The notes: generated by a model from the letters alone, not told the origin. A stretch of 64,000 bases of DNA from Pantoea sp. BAV 3049 (GCF_009765445.1 NZ_WHOY01000031.1:3691606-3755605); one strand, 5' to 3'. Numbered from the stretch's first letter, positions 54,186 through 64,000 are shown. Program-made: numbers and translations.

Positions 54186-55340
54186 TTACTTCAGACCAGC
54201 AGCTTCACGCAGCTGCGCCGCTTTGTCGGTTTTTTCCCATGGGAAATGTTCGCGACCAAAGTGACCGTATGCCGCAGTTTCACGGTACATCGGGTGCAAC
54301 AGATCCAGCATCTGAATCAGACCGTAGGGGCGCAGATCGAAGAACTCACGCACCAGCAGGGTCAGCTGTTCAGTTGAAACCTTCTCTGTACCGAACGTCT
54401 CAACCATAATTGAAGTTGGTTCTGCCACGCCAATCGCGTAGGAAACCTGGATTTCACAACGGTCAGCCAGGCCAGCCGCGACGATGTTTTTCGCCACATA
54501 ACGGGCCGCATAGGCCGCTGAACGGTCAACTTTAGAAGGATCTTTACCGGAGAACGCACCGCCACCGTGACGAGCCATGCCGCCGTAGGTATCGACGATG
54601 ATTTTACGACCGGTCAGGCCGCAGTCACCCATTGGGCCACCGATAACGAAACGGCCAGTCGGGTTGATATGGTATTTGGTGCTGGCGTTGATCCACTCAG
54701 TTGGCAGAACCGGCTTGATGATCTCTTCCATCACCGCTTCCTGCAGGTCTTTCAGCGAGATCTCTTCAGAATGCTGAGTGGACAGCACCACCGCATCAAT
54801 ACCCACTATTTTGCCATCGTCGTACTGGAAGGTGATCTGGCTTTTTGCATCCGGACGTAACCACGGCAGGGTGCCGTTTTTACGCACTTCGGATTGGCGC
54901 TGCACCAGACGGTGAGCATAAGTCACCGGTGCTGGCATCAGCACGTCAGTTTCGTTGGTGGCATAGCCAAACATCAGGCCCTGGTCGCCCGCACCCTGTT
55001 CCAGCGGATCGGCGCGGTCAACACCCTGGTTGATGTCCGGAGACTGTTTACCAATGGCATTCAGCACCGCACAGGAGTTGGCATCAAAGCCCATATCGGA
55101 ATGGACATAACCGATTTCACGCACGGTATTACGGGTGATCTCTTCGATATCGACCCATGCGGTAGTGGTGATTTCACCACCGACCAGCACCATGCCGGTT
55201 TTTACATAGGTTTCGCAGGCAACGCGGGCTTTCGGATCCTGCTCGAGAATGGCATCGAGCACGGCATCGGAAATCTGGTCAGCGATTTTATCAGGATGTC
55301 CTTCTGAGACGGACTCGGAAGTGAAAAGGTGTTTAGCCAT
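54186..55340 (-). CDS. metK: S-adenosylmethionine synthetase
   Basis: A 384-residue enzyme, the E. coli length. It makes SAM from methionine and ATP. Motifs seen are [20 protein letters not shown], the [12 protein letters not shown] loop, and the phosphate-binding [19 protein letters not shown]. MetJ-box repeats lie about 115 bases upstream, so repression by SAM-bound MetJ is expected. Confidence 0.97.
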   Translation of the reverse strand: MAKHLFTSESVSEGHPDKIADQISDAVLDAILEQDPKARVACETYVKTGMVLVGGEITTTAWVDIEEITRNTVREIGYVHSDMGFDANSCAVLNAIGKQSPDINQGVDRADPLEQGAGDQGLMFGYATNETDVLMPAPVTYAHRLVQRQSEVRKNGTLPWLRPDAKSQITFQYDDGKIVGIDAVVLSTQHSEEISLKDLQEAVMEEIIKPVLPTEWINASTKYHINPTGRFVIGGPMGDCGLTGRKIIVDTYGGMARHGGGAFSGKDPSKVDRSAAYAARYVAKNIVAAGLADRCEIQVSYAIGVAEPTSIMVETFGTEKVSTEQLTLLVREFFDLRPYGLIQMLDLLHPMYRETAAYGHFGREHFPWEKTDKAAQLREAAGLK

Positions 55341-55453
55341 TTAATCTTTACCTTACTGAAACGGGTTGAACTCGACTGCTTAGCGCAAAAAACTGAACCT
55401 GGCGGTTGTTCCAGCGCCCCCCTCAGGCAAAGCCATGAGCAGTACAAATATTA

Positions 55454-55501
55454 AGACGCTTAGAAGTTAACCAGTATAGATGGATTAACATCTGGATGGC
55501 T
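55454..55501. promoter_or_regulatory. MetJ operator (tandem met boxes) upstream of metK
   Basis: Six consecutive 8-base units match the AGACGTCT consensus to different degrees: AGACGCTT, AGAAGTTA, ACCAGTAT, AGATGGAT, TAACATCT, GGATGGCT. Units 1 and 5 match best (6 of 8 or close). Phased arrays of imperfect boxes are typical MetJ targets. The remaining metK-speA space (55502-55926) shows no other supported gene. Confidence 0.65.
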
Positions 55502-55926
55502 ATATTAGGTTACACGTTAAGCAGATTGCCAGTTTTTTTTACTGAAACGAAATTTCAGTGCAGGTGAAAAGTGGAAAATTATCCTGACACCTGCTGCATT
55601 TCGCACAATTAGATTTTGCATTTTTGGTCTGGTGGCTGTATAAAACGCCGCTGCGTTTCGCCCGGTGATTTCTGCACTGCACTCCGGGCCTGCGGCGGGC
55701 ACGTCAGCCGTGGGTTTTTGGCGCTGGCTTTTCACCCTCCATGATTTTTCACCGGCCGGTAATCATACCGACACCAGCGCCGGGTAACTTCGCTTAAGCT
55801 GTTTTTCAGGTTCTCTCAGATTTTTGCTGAGGGAGATTGGCTATTGGCTCTCTGACCCGTTCCCCGGAGTCCAACGTGTTTGATGTTATACTTCAGATAC
55901 TGCCTTATAGTGCGTTTCAGCGTTTT

Positions 55927-56028
55927 ATGCTGAATTCGTCGCTTCGTAATAGGTTGTTGTCACAGGTTTTCCCTGCGATAGTAGTCAACTGTTCCGCATC
56001 ATTAAAATTTGAGGCTCGCAATGTCTGA
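55927..56028 (+). CDS. yqgB: YqgB-like small protein in the speA leader
   Basis: A 33-codon frame from ATG 55927 ([13 protein letters not shown]) that contains [14 protein letters not shown]. coli YqgB, a 43-residue protein encoded just before speA, has LLSQ followed by AIVVNC in the same arrangement, as I remember it. The frame runs into speA and overlaps its start by eight bases, which suggests translational coupling. The N-terminal half is not conserved, and an in-frame start further upstream (55837) is possible. Confidence 0.55.
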   Translation: MLNSSLRNRLLSQVFPAIVVNCSASLKFEARNV

Positions 56029-57997
56029 CGACATCAAAACTATCAAGGGTTCGTCAGCAGGCGAACAGGGTGTACTCCGCTCAATGCAGGAGGTTGCCAT
56101 GAGCGATCAAGATGCCAGCAAGATGCTGCGCACCTATAACATTGCCTGGTGGGGCAATAACTACTACGACGTGAACGAACTGGGTCATATCAGCGTTTGT
56201 CCGGATCCGGACGTGCCGGAAGCACGAGTCGATCTGGCTAAGCTGGTTAAAGAGCGTGAGGCCGAAGGCCAGCGTCTGCCCGCGCTGTTCTGTTTCCCGC
56301 AGATCCTGCAGCATCGCCTGCGCTCTATTAACGCCGCGTTTAAACGCGCGCGTGAATCTTACGGCTATCGTGGCGACTACTTCCTGGTATATCCGATCAA
56401 GGTTAACCAGCATAAGCGCGTCATTGAATCCCTGATCAACTCAGGCGAGCCACTGGGCCTGGAAGCCGGTTCAAAAGCGGAACTGATGGCGGTGCTGGCG
56501 CATGCCGGAATGACCCGCTCGGTGATCGTCTGTAACGGCTACAAAGACCGCGAGTACATCCGCCTGGCGCTGATCGGCGAGAAGATGGGCCACAAGGTCT
56601 ATCTGGTGCTGGAAAAAATGACCGAAGTGAAGCTGGTGCTGGAAGAAGCTGAACGCCTGAACGTGGTTCCGCGTCTGGGTATTCGTGCGCGTCTGGCTTC
56701 TCAAGGCTCGGGTAAATGGCAGTCCAGCGGCGGTGAAAAATCGAAATTTGGTCTGTCAGCCACTCAGGTTCTGAAGCTGGTGGACATCATGCGCGAAGCG
56801 GGGCGGATGGAAAGCCTGCAGCTTCTGCACTTCCATCTTGGCTCACAGATGGCCAACATTCGCGATATCGCGACCGGCGTTCGTGAATCTGCCCGTTTCT
56901 ACGTGGAACTGGCCAGGCTGGGCGTCAATATTCAGTGCTTCGACGTTGGCGGCGGTTTGGGTGTGGACTATGAAGGGACCCGCTCGCAGTCTGACTGCTC
57001 GGTGAACTATGGTCTGAACGAATATGCCAATAATGTGATCTGGGCCATCGGTGATGCCTGCGAAGAGCATAACTTGCCGCACCCCACGGTGATCACCGAG
57101 TCTGGTCGTGCAGTTACCGCTCACCACACCGTGCTGGTTTCTAATATCATCGGCGTTGAGCGCAACGAGTTCAGCACGCCAGATGCGCCTTCCGAAGACT
57201 CCCCTCGCCCAATCATCAGCATGTGGGATACCTGGCAGGAGATGCACGAGCCGAACAACCGCCGCTCGCTGCGTGAATGGCTGCACGACAGCCAGATGGA
57301 CCTGTTCGATATCCACACCGGCTATTCGCAGGGGACTTATGATCTCAGGCAGCGTTCGTGGGCCGAGCAGCTTTACCTGAGCATCTGCCACTATATTCAG
57401 CAGCACCTGGACCCGAGCAACCGTGCTCACCGTCCAATCATTGATGAGCTGCAGGAGCGGATGGCGGATAAGATTTACGTCAACTTCTCGCTGTTCCAGT
57501 CTATGCCGGATGCGTGGGGTATTGACCAGCTGTTCCCGGTACTGCCGCTGGAAGGGCTGAATAAGTCGCCGGAGCGCCGTGCGGTTCTGCTGGATATCAC
57601 CTGTGACTCTGACGGCACCATCGACCACTACGTGGATGGTGACGGTATTGCCACCACGATGCCGATGCCGCAGTACGACGTGGATAATCCACCGATGCTG
57701 GGCTTCTTTATGGTCGGGGCGTATCAGGAGATCCTCGGCAACATGCACAACCTGTTCGGTGATACCGAAGCGGTTGACGTGTTTGCCTTTACCGACGGCA
57801 GCGTGGAAGTTCAGCTGTCCGACGAAGGGGATACCGTGGCTGACATGCTGGAATATGTGCAGTTGGATCCCAAAGAGCTACTGACGCACTTCCGTAATCA
57901 GGTCAGTCAGAGCGATCTGGACGAAGATCTGCGCGCTCAGTTTGTGGAAGAATTTGAGTCAGGCTTGTACGGTTATACCTACCTGGAAGACGAGTAA
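56021..57997 (+). CDS. speA: Biosynthetic arginine decarboxylase
   Basis: A 658-residue PLP enzyme, exactly the E. coli length, from ATG 56021 ([17 protein letters not shown]); the upstream TTG would add four residues. The cofactor lysine is in YPIKVNQ near residue 128. Further marks are [47 protein letters not shown] and the [11 protein letters not shown] motif. It makes agmatine, which SpeB turns into putrescine. In E. coli speA and speB are adjacent; here a c-di-GMP gene pair separates them. Confidence 0.96.
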   Translation: MSDDIKTIKGSSAGEQGVLRSMQEVAMSDQDASKMLRTYNIAWWGNNYYDVNELGHISVCPDPDVPEARVDLAKLVKEREAEGQRLPALFCFPQILQHRLRSINAAFKRARESYGYRGDYFLVYPIKVNQHKRVIESLINSGEPLGLEAGSKAELMAVLAHAGMTRSVIVCNGYKDREYIRLALIGEKMGHKVYLVLEKMTEVKLVLEEAERLNVVPRLGIRARLASQGSGKWQSSGGEKSKFGLSATQVLKLVDIMREAGRMESLQLLHFHLGSQMANIRDIATGVRESARFYVELARLGVNIQCFDVGGGLGVDYEGTRSQSDCSVNYGLNEYANNVIWAIGDACEEHNLPHPTVITESGRAVTAHHTVLVSNIIGVERNEFSTPDAPSEDSPRPIISMWDTWQEMHEPNNRRSLREWLHDSQMDLFDIHTGYSQGTYDLRQRSWAEQLYLSICHYIQQHLDPSNRAHRPIIDELQERMADKIYVNFSLFQSMPDAWGIDQLFPVLPLEGLNKSPERRAVLLDITCDSDGTIDHYVDGDGIATTMPMPQYDVDNPPMLGFFMVGAYQEILGNMHNLFGDTEAVDVFAFTDGSVEVQLSDEGDTVADMLEYVQLDPKELLTHFRNQVSQSDLDEDLRAQFVEEFESGLYGYTYLEDE

Positions 57998-58005
57998 TAT
58001 TGTCG

Positions 58006-58033
58006 GGTTGAGCCGCTTGCGGCTCAACCTTTA
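58006..58033. terminator. Bidirectional terminator between speA and the EAL gene
   Basis: GGTTGAGCCG-cttg-CGGCTCAACC (58006-58029) followed by TTTAAATT. It ends at the stop codon of the convergent EAL gene. Confidence 0.8.
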
Positions 58034-58819
58034 AATTAATGCTGCGTTGCCGGTGAAGCTGGTGATCCATGGGATCAGTTTCTCTTTACGCATTGGTAAA
58101 GCAAACAGATATCCCTGAAAAATATTGACCCCGGCCGCTTTGAGCCGCTCATGTTGTTCCTCAGTTTCCACCCCTTCCGCGATGATCTTTTTGCCATACT
58201 GGCGGCCATATTCAGAGAGAGAAATGATAATCTTCTCTTTCAGCTTATTGGACCAGGAGCAGGTGCAGAGATCTCTGTCCAGCTTAATTGCGTCAAAATC
58301 CACCACGTTGCTGTTGCCCATATAAAAACCGCCCGCGCCAAAATCGTCGAGCAGCACATCATAGCCAGCTGATTTTAAATGGTTAATATTGTCCTGAATC
58401 ACCCTGTCAGCCCGGACATCCACGCATTCCACCAATTCGAATTTAATGTCAGAAGTGCTGACACCAGCTCTGGCAAGAAAATCCACTATCTCTGAGCCGT
58501 GATCCGGCAGGGCGAGGGTAGGTGTTGAAATGTTCAGGCTGATACTGTGCTGCATACCTTGCTTTTTGAGAATTTCCAGCATGGTGACTGCTTCCTTCAG
58601 CATAAACAGGAAAACCTGATGCCCCAGGCTGTCTTCCTGCAGCAGATGGCAAAACTGGTTCAGCGGCACCTCTTGGTCGTGGTGGCGCCAGCGGACAAGT
58701 GACTCAACAGAATAGATACGCTTGTCATGTGTGCTCACTTCGGGTTGAAACACGGCATAAAGCTCGTTATTTACGATCCCGTAGTGCAGATTTTTTCTCA
58801 GTTCTCTCTTATTTAACAT
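58031..58819 (-). CDS. EAL-domain c-di-GMP phosphodiesterase (stand-alone)
   Basis: A 262-residue protein made of one EAL domain. The metal and substrate residues are in place: ESLVRW (E39, the EAL position), SLNIS, FELVE, DDFGAG, IKLD, KKIIAEGVET and FQGYLF. It should hydrolyse c-di-GMP to pGpG. There is no sensory or membrane part. It starts 12 bases after the stop of the diguanylate cyclase gene, so the two form an operon of opposing activities. Confidence 0.82.
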   Translation of the reverse strand: MLNKRELRKNLHYGIVNNELYAVFQPEVSTHDKRIYSVESLVRWRHHDQEVPLNQFCHLLQEDSLGHQVFLFMLKEAVTMLEILKKQGMQHSISLNISTPTLALPDHGSEIVDFLARAGVSTSDIKFELVECVDVRADRVIQDNINHLKSAGYDVLLDDFGAGGFYMGNSNVVDFDAIKLDRDLCTCSWSNKLKEKIIISLSEYGRQYGKKIIAEGVETEEQHERLKAAGVNIFQGYLFALPMRKEKLIPWITSFTGNAALI

Positions 58820-58831
58820 GACAGATTCTCT

Positions 58832-60292
58832 TCATTTTTTATTTTCGTAGAGGATGACATCGGCGCGATTAATGGCATGATAGACATCCTCACCGGGCCG
58901 GATCTCCACAATTCCCCAGGAAAGGGATAATGGAATATCTTCCCTGAATGCCTTAATCTGACTGTTGATCCTTTGCATGCACTCCCCGGCGACCCGGCTT
59001 TCCGTATCTTTAAAAATAATGCAGAACTCATCCCCGCCAAGGCGGATAAGCACATCAGATGAACGTCTGATATTGCCGGAGATAACCCGGGAAAGGAAAG
59101 CCAGAGCTTTATCTCCCGTATCATGGCCGTAAGTGTCATTGATTTGTTTGAACTTATTGCAATCAGTGACGACAACAGACACGGTTTCACCGATTTCAGG
59201 CGTTCGAACCAGTTCCAGCGCTTTTCTGTTATAACTTTTCGTCAGGTGATCGGTGATGTTCTCATTACCACTTTTTTTAAGGTAATTAAAACAGAGCACA
59301 TAGGTCATCAGAGAAAGGATAAAGGAGGCAATTAACGAGATAAGAGCCAACCTGTCATGGAGTATAAAGAGCCAGAAATCTATGCTGAACTCAACCTTAT
59401 ACTTCGCCGAGAGTTTTTTAATGATTTTACAGCTGTGTTCTCTGTCTCCAAGGAAGAAGATCTCTTTCCCTGAGTCATTCGAGATGACTTTAGCACTGAC
59501 ATATTTTTCATTTACTGAAGAAGAGAGGCCCGCAAAAATGTCATGCAGATCTTCAGCAGTATAATCTAGCATCATTGCCCCAAGGATTTTTTTTGACTCG
59601 ACATCACTGAGATCGTACACATAGCTGACCACGCTGTATGATGCATTTTGAGTCAGCTGATCTCTGTAAATTTCTGTGCTGGTGATGCCCATTTTGAGCG
59701 GGTCCCGGGTAAACTTACGCACGATGTATTCTGGGTGGATACCAAATATTTTAAAGTTACTGGCACGGGAAGGAACAAAGACATATTTACTGACAGGGGT
59801 ATGATGAGTCAGGTAGATGTAGCGTTCGTTACGGTCGTAAAAATAATGGTAGCGATTTTTATAGTTATCGCCAAAACGAAAGGTTCTGAATATTTAATCA
59901 ATGCTTTTTGCGACTTTTAAAGCGACCTGATCTTCCGCTCCTGCAGTAATCTGCAATGTGCCGGTGAAATTGGGGTTGCTCGGGTCATCATAAATATTGA
60001 TGCCTGAGATGTTGCTTTTTGTATCGTGCTCTAATTTCAGATCGGCAGAAAGTGTACTCTTGTGAACTTTTGTTTTGTATTGCAGGTATCTTACAGAAAT
60101 GGCATCAGCAACATTTTCGTTGGTGTAGAAGTTGTTGAGCAAAACCTGAGTGAAGTTGGTCGCTGCGATTTCCACCTCCAGATATGTTTTTTTGAAGGAG
60201 AAAATAATAGTGGCGGCCGAAATAATAATAAAAGCAAAGATGGAGAATAACGCCACATACTTTTTCTCTTTTGCATTAACGGTATTAATCAT
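58832..60292 (-). pseudogene. Membrane sensor diguanylate cyclase, split by an in-frame TAA
   Basis: From ATG 60292 the frame encodes a membrane helix (about residues 11-31) and part of a periplasmic sensor, then stops at TAA 59894-59896 after VALKVAKSID. The same frame goes on without shift (IFRTFRFGDNYKNRYHY) through a second helix and a complete GGDEF domain (NITDHLTKSYNRKAL, RLGGDEFCIIF), ending at 58832. Read through, it would be about 485 residues with two helices flanking a sensor domain. Either a nonsense mutation has inactivated it, or a GTG at 59722 allows a shortened product. The EAL partner downstream is intact. Confidence 0.8.
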
Positions 60293-60687
60293 ATCGGCCT
60301 CATTTCAGAGCCGCGAAGTATACTTATTTTTTAATATGGCGTCTCGCATGGAATTTGATATGGATCAATTTCGACATGAATTATTAAGATAATTCTTATG
60401 TTTCATTGTTGATCGTTGCTTAATTTAAACTGCAGGTAAACAAGTCCTGTAATTTTTTTTATTTATCTGCATTGCTGTTGTGAAATGTTTAAGTTTTTTG
60501 TCTGGTACTTCAATTAAAAGTTATCAATGTTATTGTCTGTCGTGCCTGTGCTGAGACGCTGTGATGCCAGCGGTAATCTGTCAGGGAGTGTGCGAGCGGT
60601 CATAAGCAAGAACAATCGACGGTCTGGCACTATTGCGCCATGAGGAATTTCGTCCGATAATTTGTTCAAGCTACAGCTGATTTGAAT

Positions 60688-60731
60688 AAACCCTTCTCCG
60701 TCGGGTCTGTCGACGGGGAGGGGTTTTTTTT
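60688..60731 (+). terminator. Strong terminator or attenuator before speB
   Basis: A 16-bp stem (60688-60703 with 60711-60726, two G-T pairs) around GGTCTGT is followed by T24-T31. It lies 50 bases before speB. No open frame is seen in 60293-60687, so it either attenuates speB or ends a small RNA. Confidence 0.75.
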
Positions 60732-60781
60732 CATCTGGTATTTCATTAACAAGGCATCGACAGATCTTAGAGGACTCTTCT

Positions 60782-61708
60782 ATGTATAACACCCTGGGCA
60801 ATCAGTATGATAACTCCCTGGTTTCAAACGCCTTCGGTTTCATGCGTTTCCCTGTTAACTTCCAGCCTTACGACAGCGACGCCGAGTGGGTGATCACTGG
60901 CGTTCCTTTTGATGCGGCGACGTCCGGCCGCCCTGGCAGCCGCCTCGGCCCTGGTGCGATCCGCCAGATCTCCACCAACCTGGCATGGGAAGGGTGCCGC
61001 TGGCCGTGGGATTTCGATCTGCGTCAGCGTCTGAATGTGGTTGACTGTGGTGACCTGGTTTATGCCTTCGGCGACTCCCAGGATCTTAGTGACAAGCTGC
61101 AGGCACATGCTGAAAAACTGCTGACCAACGGTAAGCGCATGATGACTTTCGGTGGTGACCACTACGTCACGCTGCCGCTGCTGCGCGCCCATGCCAAACA
61201 CTTCGGTAAAATGGCGCTGGTTCACTTCGATGCGCACACCGATACTTATTCCAACGGCCCAACATTCGATCACGGCACCATGTTTCATCATGCACCGAAA
61301 GAAGGCCTGATCGATCCGCAGCGCTCGGTGCAGATCGGTATCCGTACAGAATTTGACGCCTCATTGGGATTCAACGTGCTGGATGCCGCTCAGGTTAACG
61401 ACCGCAGCGTTGATGACATCATTGCGCAGGTGAAACAGATCGTTGGCGATATGCCGGTTTATCTGACTTTCGATATCGACTGTCTGGATCCGGCGCATGC
61501 TCCTGGTACCGGTACGCCGGTAATCGGTGGCCTGACCACGGACAAGGCTACCAAGCTGGTACGCGGTCTGCAGGGTCTGAACATTGTGGGTATGGATCTG
61601 GTTGAAGTCGCACCGGGTTATGATCAGTCAGACCTGACCGCGCTGGCGGCAGCAACGCTGGCGCTGGATATGCTGCACGTGCAGGCCGTCAATAAAGCTG
61701 CGCAGTAA
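60782..61708 (+). CDS. speB: Agmatinase
   Basis: A 308-residue ureohydrolase (306 in E. coli) that splits agmatine to putrescine and urea. The manganese motifs are [20 protein letters not shown] and [17 protein letters not shown]. Together with speA it makes the arginine route to putrescine. A terminator-like stem precedes it. Confidence 0.96.
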   Translation: MYNTLGNQYDNSLVSNAFGFMRFPVNFQPYDSDAEWVITGVPFDAATSGRPGSRLGPGAIRQISTNLAWEGCRWPWDFDLRQRLNVVDCGDLVYAFGDSQDLSDKLQAHAEKLLTNGKRMMTFGGDHYVTLPLLRAHAKHFGKMALVHFDAHTDTYSNGPTFDHGTMFHHAPKEGLIDPQRSVQIGIRTEFDASLGFNVLDAAQVNDRSVDDIIAQVKQIVGDMPVYLTFDIDCLDPAHAPGTGTPVIGGLTTDKATKLVRGLQGLNIVGMDLVEVAPGYDQSDLTALAAATLALDMLHVQAVNKAAQ

Positions 61709-61757
61709 ACAACGGCTCTGTGATCCTTCGCAGCAGTAGCTGAGCGGTAAGAAAGAG

Positions 61758-61784
61758 GGGCGACGTTCCCGTCGCCCTGTTTTA
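61758..61784 (+). terminator. Terminator of speB
   Basis: GGGCGAC-gttccc-GTCGCCC (61758-61777) followed by TGTTTTA, 50 bases past the stop. Confidence 0.8.
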
Positions 61785-62010
61785 TCAAAACAATCCTGAG
61801 GGTTTATCGGAATAGCTCACCAGCAGGCATTTGGTCTGCTGATAGTGGTCGAGTATCATCTTGCGGGTTTCACGCCCAATTCCGGATTGTTTGTAACCGC
61901 CGAACGCAGCGGCCACCGATAAAGTTGTCGTAGCGGGGTTTCAGTTTCAGCGGAAAACCATACTCTTCAGGGATGATTCGGATATCTGTAGGCTTGCTTA
62001 TCATTGACAT
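61785..62010 (-). pseudogene. aldB: Aldehyde dehydrogenase (AldB-like) remnant with internal deletion
   Basis: On the minus strand ATG 62010 opens [20 protein letters not shown], then FIGG, the start of AldB-type dehydrogenases. Immediately after FIGG the DNA switches to another frame that encodes [27 protein letters not shown] and [13 protein letters not shown], the family's C-terminal end, stopping at 61785. About 430-460 codons between are gone and the frame is lost at the junction, so only a 46-residue peptide would be made. No catalytic residue remains. Confidence 0.88.
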
Positions 62011-62211
62011 CTCCTTGTCTGTGGTTCATCCACCAACGTACAGGGGGGGAGTGTTTTTTCACCACATCCTTCCGGCTGTAAGACGTAGCTCACGGATTAA
62101 GTTTCTACGAATAATCCAGTGTTTGTGACGAGAACCGAACTCTCTTCCCTTTCGATTAAAGGTGTGGCTGGAAACAATAAAGGCCTGCCCCAACCAGGCA
62201 GGCCCGGACGC

Positions 62212-62964
62212 TTATTTCCCTGAAGCGATGCGATCCCTGATGTGCTGAGCGCGGGATGCGGATGACGGGTGAGAATCAAACATTGAGCTGGATGCGGCGC
62301 TATCCATTTTTGCCAGTTTCTCAAAACTGGTCACAAGTCCTTCCGGGTTGATACCGCGTTTTTTCAGTAAAACAAACGAATAATCGTCCGCCTGCGACTC
62401 CTGCTTCTGTGAGAACTGTGCATTGACCAGCTTCTCACCTAAATCACCAAGCTGCGACTGCGAAAGCGTGGCCGCAATGCCCCCTGCGGAAGCTGCCGCT
62501 GAGCGGACTGCTGTTGCGCCGTAAGCCACCTGCATGGCCCGGCGCGTATGTCCCAGCGCAACGTGGCCCATCTCATGGCCCAGCACGCCCTCGACTTCGT
62601 TATCGGTCATCATATCCATCAGCCCGCTATAAACACGGATACAGCCATTGGCCATTGCCCAGGCATTGACGTCTTTAGTGAGATAGACCTTGTAGTTAGC
62701 TGGTGTGCCGTCGATGTTATCGCCCAGGGCGGCGGCAATCTTATTCAGCCGCTGGGTATAGACGCTGCTGGCAGGAGCGATTTGCGCTTCGCTGTCCATT
62801 TGCTCGCAGGATTTTACGCTGAGCTCCTTCACCTGTTCATCGCTGAGAGTGGCGGCCTGAAAGGCCTGTGCACCTGACTGCATCAGCGTGGTGCTGTCAA
62901 AGTTCTGACAGCCTGAAAGTGCGGTTGTAAGGGCCAGCGCGATAAGAGATGTCCGTAACGTCAT
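62212..62964 (-). CDS. loiP: Outer-membrane M48 metalloprotease LoiP
   Basis: The start is ATG 62964 (MTLRTSLIALALTTALSGC), giving 250 residues with the lipobox LSGC at 16-19. The zinc site is HEMGHVALGH near residue 128, with the third ligand in QESQADDYSF. It matches E. coli LoiP (YggG), which is induced at low osmolarity and cleaves between phenylalanines in damaged envelope proteins. In E. coli it also lies between speB and tktA. Confidence 0.92.
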   Translation of the reverse strand: MTLRTSLIALALTTALSGCQNFDSTTLMQSGAQAFQAATLSDEQVKELSVKSCEQMDSEAQIAPASSVYTQRLNKIAAALGDNIDGTPANYKVYLTKDVNAWAMANGCIRVYSGLMDMMTDNEVEGVLGHEMGHVALGHTRRAMQVAYGATAVRSAAASAGGIAATLSQSQLGDLGEKLVNAQFSQKQESQADDYSFVLLKKRGINPEGLVTSFEKLAKMDSAASSSMFDSHPSSASRAQHIRDRIASGK

Positions 62965-63087
62965 AATTTTATTCCATTCCATAATAAGGTATTAAAATCA
63001 GAAGCCTGCTCCATGAGGCTGAAAATAGTGCGGGTCAATAAAACGGCGATGCCGCTTTTTCCCAACCCATGCATAGCGCCTGTGCCA

Positions 63088-63125
63088 GAAAAGTGCAAGT
63101 CTGGCCCCGATATTTTGCACTTTTC
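63088..63125. repeat. 11-bp inverted repeat upstream of tktA
   Basis: GAAAAGTGCAA (63088-63098) and TTGCACTTTTC (63115-63125) are perfect inverted copies with a 16-base spacer. It lies between divergent loiP and tktA and could be a hairpin or an operator. Confidence 0.55.
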
Positions 63126-63128
63126 GCC

Positions 63129-63158
63129 ATGTACATGACCCCTGTTTTTCATGTACAT
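63129..63158. promoter_or_regulatory. Paired ATGTACAT palindromes upstream of tktA
   Basis: ATGTACAT occurs at 63129-63136 and again at 63151-63158. The centres are 22 bases apart, two helical turns, on the same face of the DNA. This looks like a tandem operator; I cannot name the regulator. Confidence 0.5.
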
Positions 63159-63248
63159 TGAGGGTCGACTTTTACAACTTTGCCTGATAACTCATTGATT
63201 AAAATAGGTTAAGGACGGCGAAGCGTTTAATCCGACCTGGAGTAGAAC

Positions 63249-64000
63249 ATGTCTTCTCGTAAAGAGCTTGCCAATGCCATTCGCGCTTTAAGTATGGATG
63301 CGGTACAGAAAGCCAAATCTGGCCACCCGGGCGCACCTATGGGGATGGCGGATATCGCCGAAGTCCTGTGGCGTGATTTCCTGAACCACAACCCGACCAA
63401 CCCGCTGTGGGCCGACCGCGACCGCTTTGTGCTGTCTAACGGTCACGGTTCAATGCTGATCTACAGCCTGCTGCACCTCAGCGGCTACGATCTGCCAATT
63501 TCTGAACTGGCTAACTTCCGTCAGCTGCACTCTAAAACTCCAGGTCACCCGGAATACGGCTACACCGCTGGTGTGGAAACCACCACTGGTCCGCTGGGGC
63601 AGGGGATTGCCAACGCCGTGGGTATGGCGATTGCCGAGCGCACAATGGCGGCGCAGTTCAACCGCCCAGGCCACGATGTTGTTGACCACCACACCTATGT
63701 GTTCATGGGTGACGGCTGCATGATGGAAGGTATCTCCCACGAGGTGTGCTCGCTGGCGGGAACCCTGAAGCTGGGCAAACTGGTTGCCTTCTACGACGAC
63801 AACGGCATCTCTATCGACGGTCACATTGAAGGCTGGTTCACCGACGATACGGCTAAACGCTTTGAATCTTACGGCTGGCATGTGGTGCGGGGCGTCGATG
63901 GTCATGATGCTGACGCTATCAAAAAAGCGGTGGAAGAAGCTCAGGCCGTCAGCGATAAGCCATCGCTGCTGATGTGCAAAACTGTCATCGGTTTCGGTTC
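63249..64000 (+). CDS. tktA: Transketolase (3' end outside window)
   Basis: The frame from ATG 63249 ([20 protein letters not shown]) is open to the window edge, 250 codons. It carries the thiamine diphosphate and substrate motifs [48 protein letters not shown] and the [19 protein letters not shown] motif. It transfers two-carbon units in the pentose phosphate pathway. The close match to E. coli TktA and the loiP neighbour favour tktA over tktB. Confidence 0.96.
   Translation, partial: MSSRKELANAIRALSMDAVQKAKSGHPGAPMGMADIAEVLWRDFLNHNPTNPLWADRDRFVLSNGHGSMLIYSLLHLSGYDLPISELANFRQLHSKTPGHPEYGYTAGVETTTGPLGQGIANAVGMAIAERTMAAQFNRPGHDVVDHHTYVFMGDGCMMEGISHEVCSLAGTLKLGKLVAFYDDNGISIDGHIEGWFTDDTAKRFESYGWHVVRGVDGHDADAIKKAVEEAQAVSDKPSLLMCKTVIGFG

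Noticed and set aside
56843-57748. 301-codon frame opposite speA
   Set aside because: speA is certain on the plus strand; the antisense translation has no recognisable domain.

Overview
The window reads as a chromosomal segment of an Enterobacterales bacterium, most likely Erwiniaceae (Erwinia or Pantoea type). The right half (about 33-64 kb) keeps the backbone gene order known from Escherichia coli around 64-66 min: tRNA-Phe, speC, mltC, yggX, mutY, trmB, yggL, yggN, hemW, rdgB, yggT, yggS, yggR, ruvX, yqgE, gshB, rsmE, endA, sprT, galP, metK, yqgB, speA, speB, loiP, tktA. Differences from E. coli: no nupG, ansB/yggM, yggU or yqgA. Extra genes are a TetR regulator with a UPF0261/TIM-barrel pair beside speC, and a diguanylate cyclase/phosphodiesterase pair between speA and speB.

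Left end (1-14.7 kb): the distal part of a type VI secretion cluster on the plus strand. It holds three tandem DUF2931 genes (one cut by the window edge, one frameshifted), a Sel1-repeat protein, a PAAR tip protein, a membrane protein, then tssM, tssA, tssF, tssG, tssJ, tssE, an unknown gene and a VasL-type TssA paralogue. tssB/C/K/L, clpV, hcp and vgrG are not here and presumably lie to the left. The last T6SS gene overlaps a gene for a protein with four SANT/Myb-like repeats, followed by three proteins I do not recognise and a DUF2913 gene split by a stop codon.

Middle (about 19-33 kb): a mobile-element relic ending at the 3' end of tRNA-Phe next to a tyrosine integrase. It carries a second integrase, a serine recombinase, small plasmid/ICE-type genes (DUF3085, ArdC-like antirestriction, DUF1281), a truncated-looking DNA methylase, a UvrD-like helicase and a TraI_2-like protein. 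No conjugation pilus, coupling protein or replication module is visible. Two non-coding arrays of hairpins (19660-19819 and 22295-22455) share order and architecture but differ by compensatory base changes; they resemble the STAXI motif as I remember it. Downstream, eight genes each have a leader in which one segment can pair either with an upstream segment (a terminator-like hairpin with a T run) or with a downstream segment at or near the Shine-Dalgarno. This repeated three-strand leader is the most interesting thing in the window.

Right half, how genes work together: speC, speA and speB make putrescine by the ornithine and arginine routes. metK makes S-adenosylmethionine and has a MetJ-box operator; galP has a GalR/GalS operator and a CRP site. 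Decay marks in the backbone are a diguanylate cyclase with an in-frame stop and an aldB-type aldehyde dehydrogenase reduced to its two ends by an internal deletion. All calls come from reading the sequence and remembered family features; no search was run.
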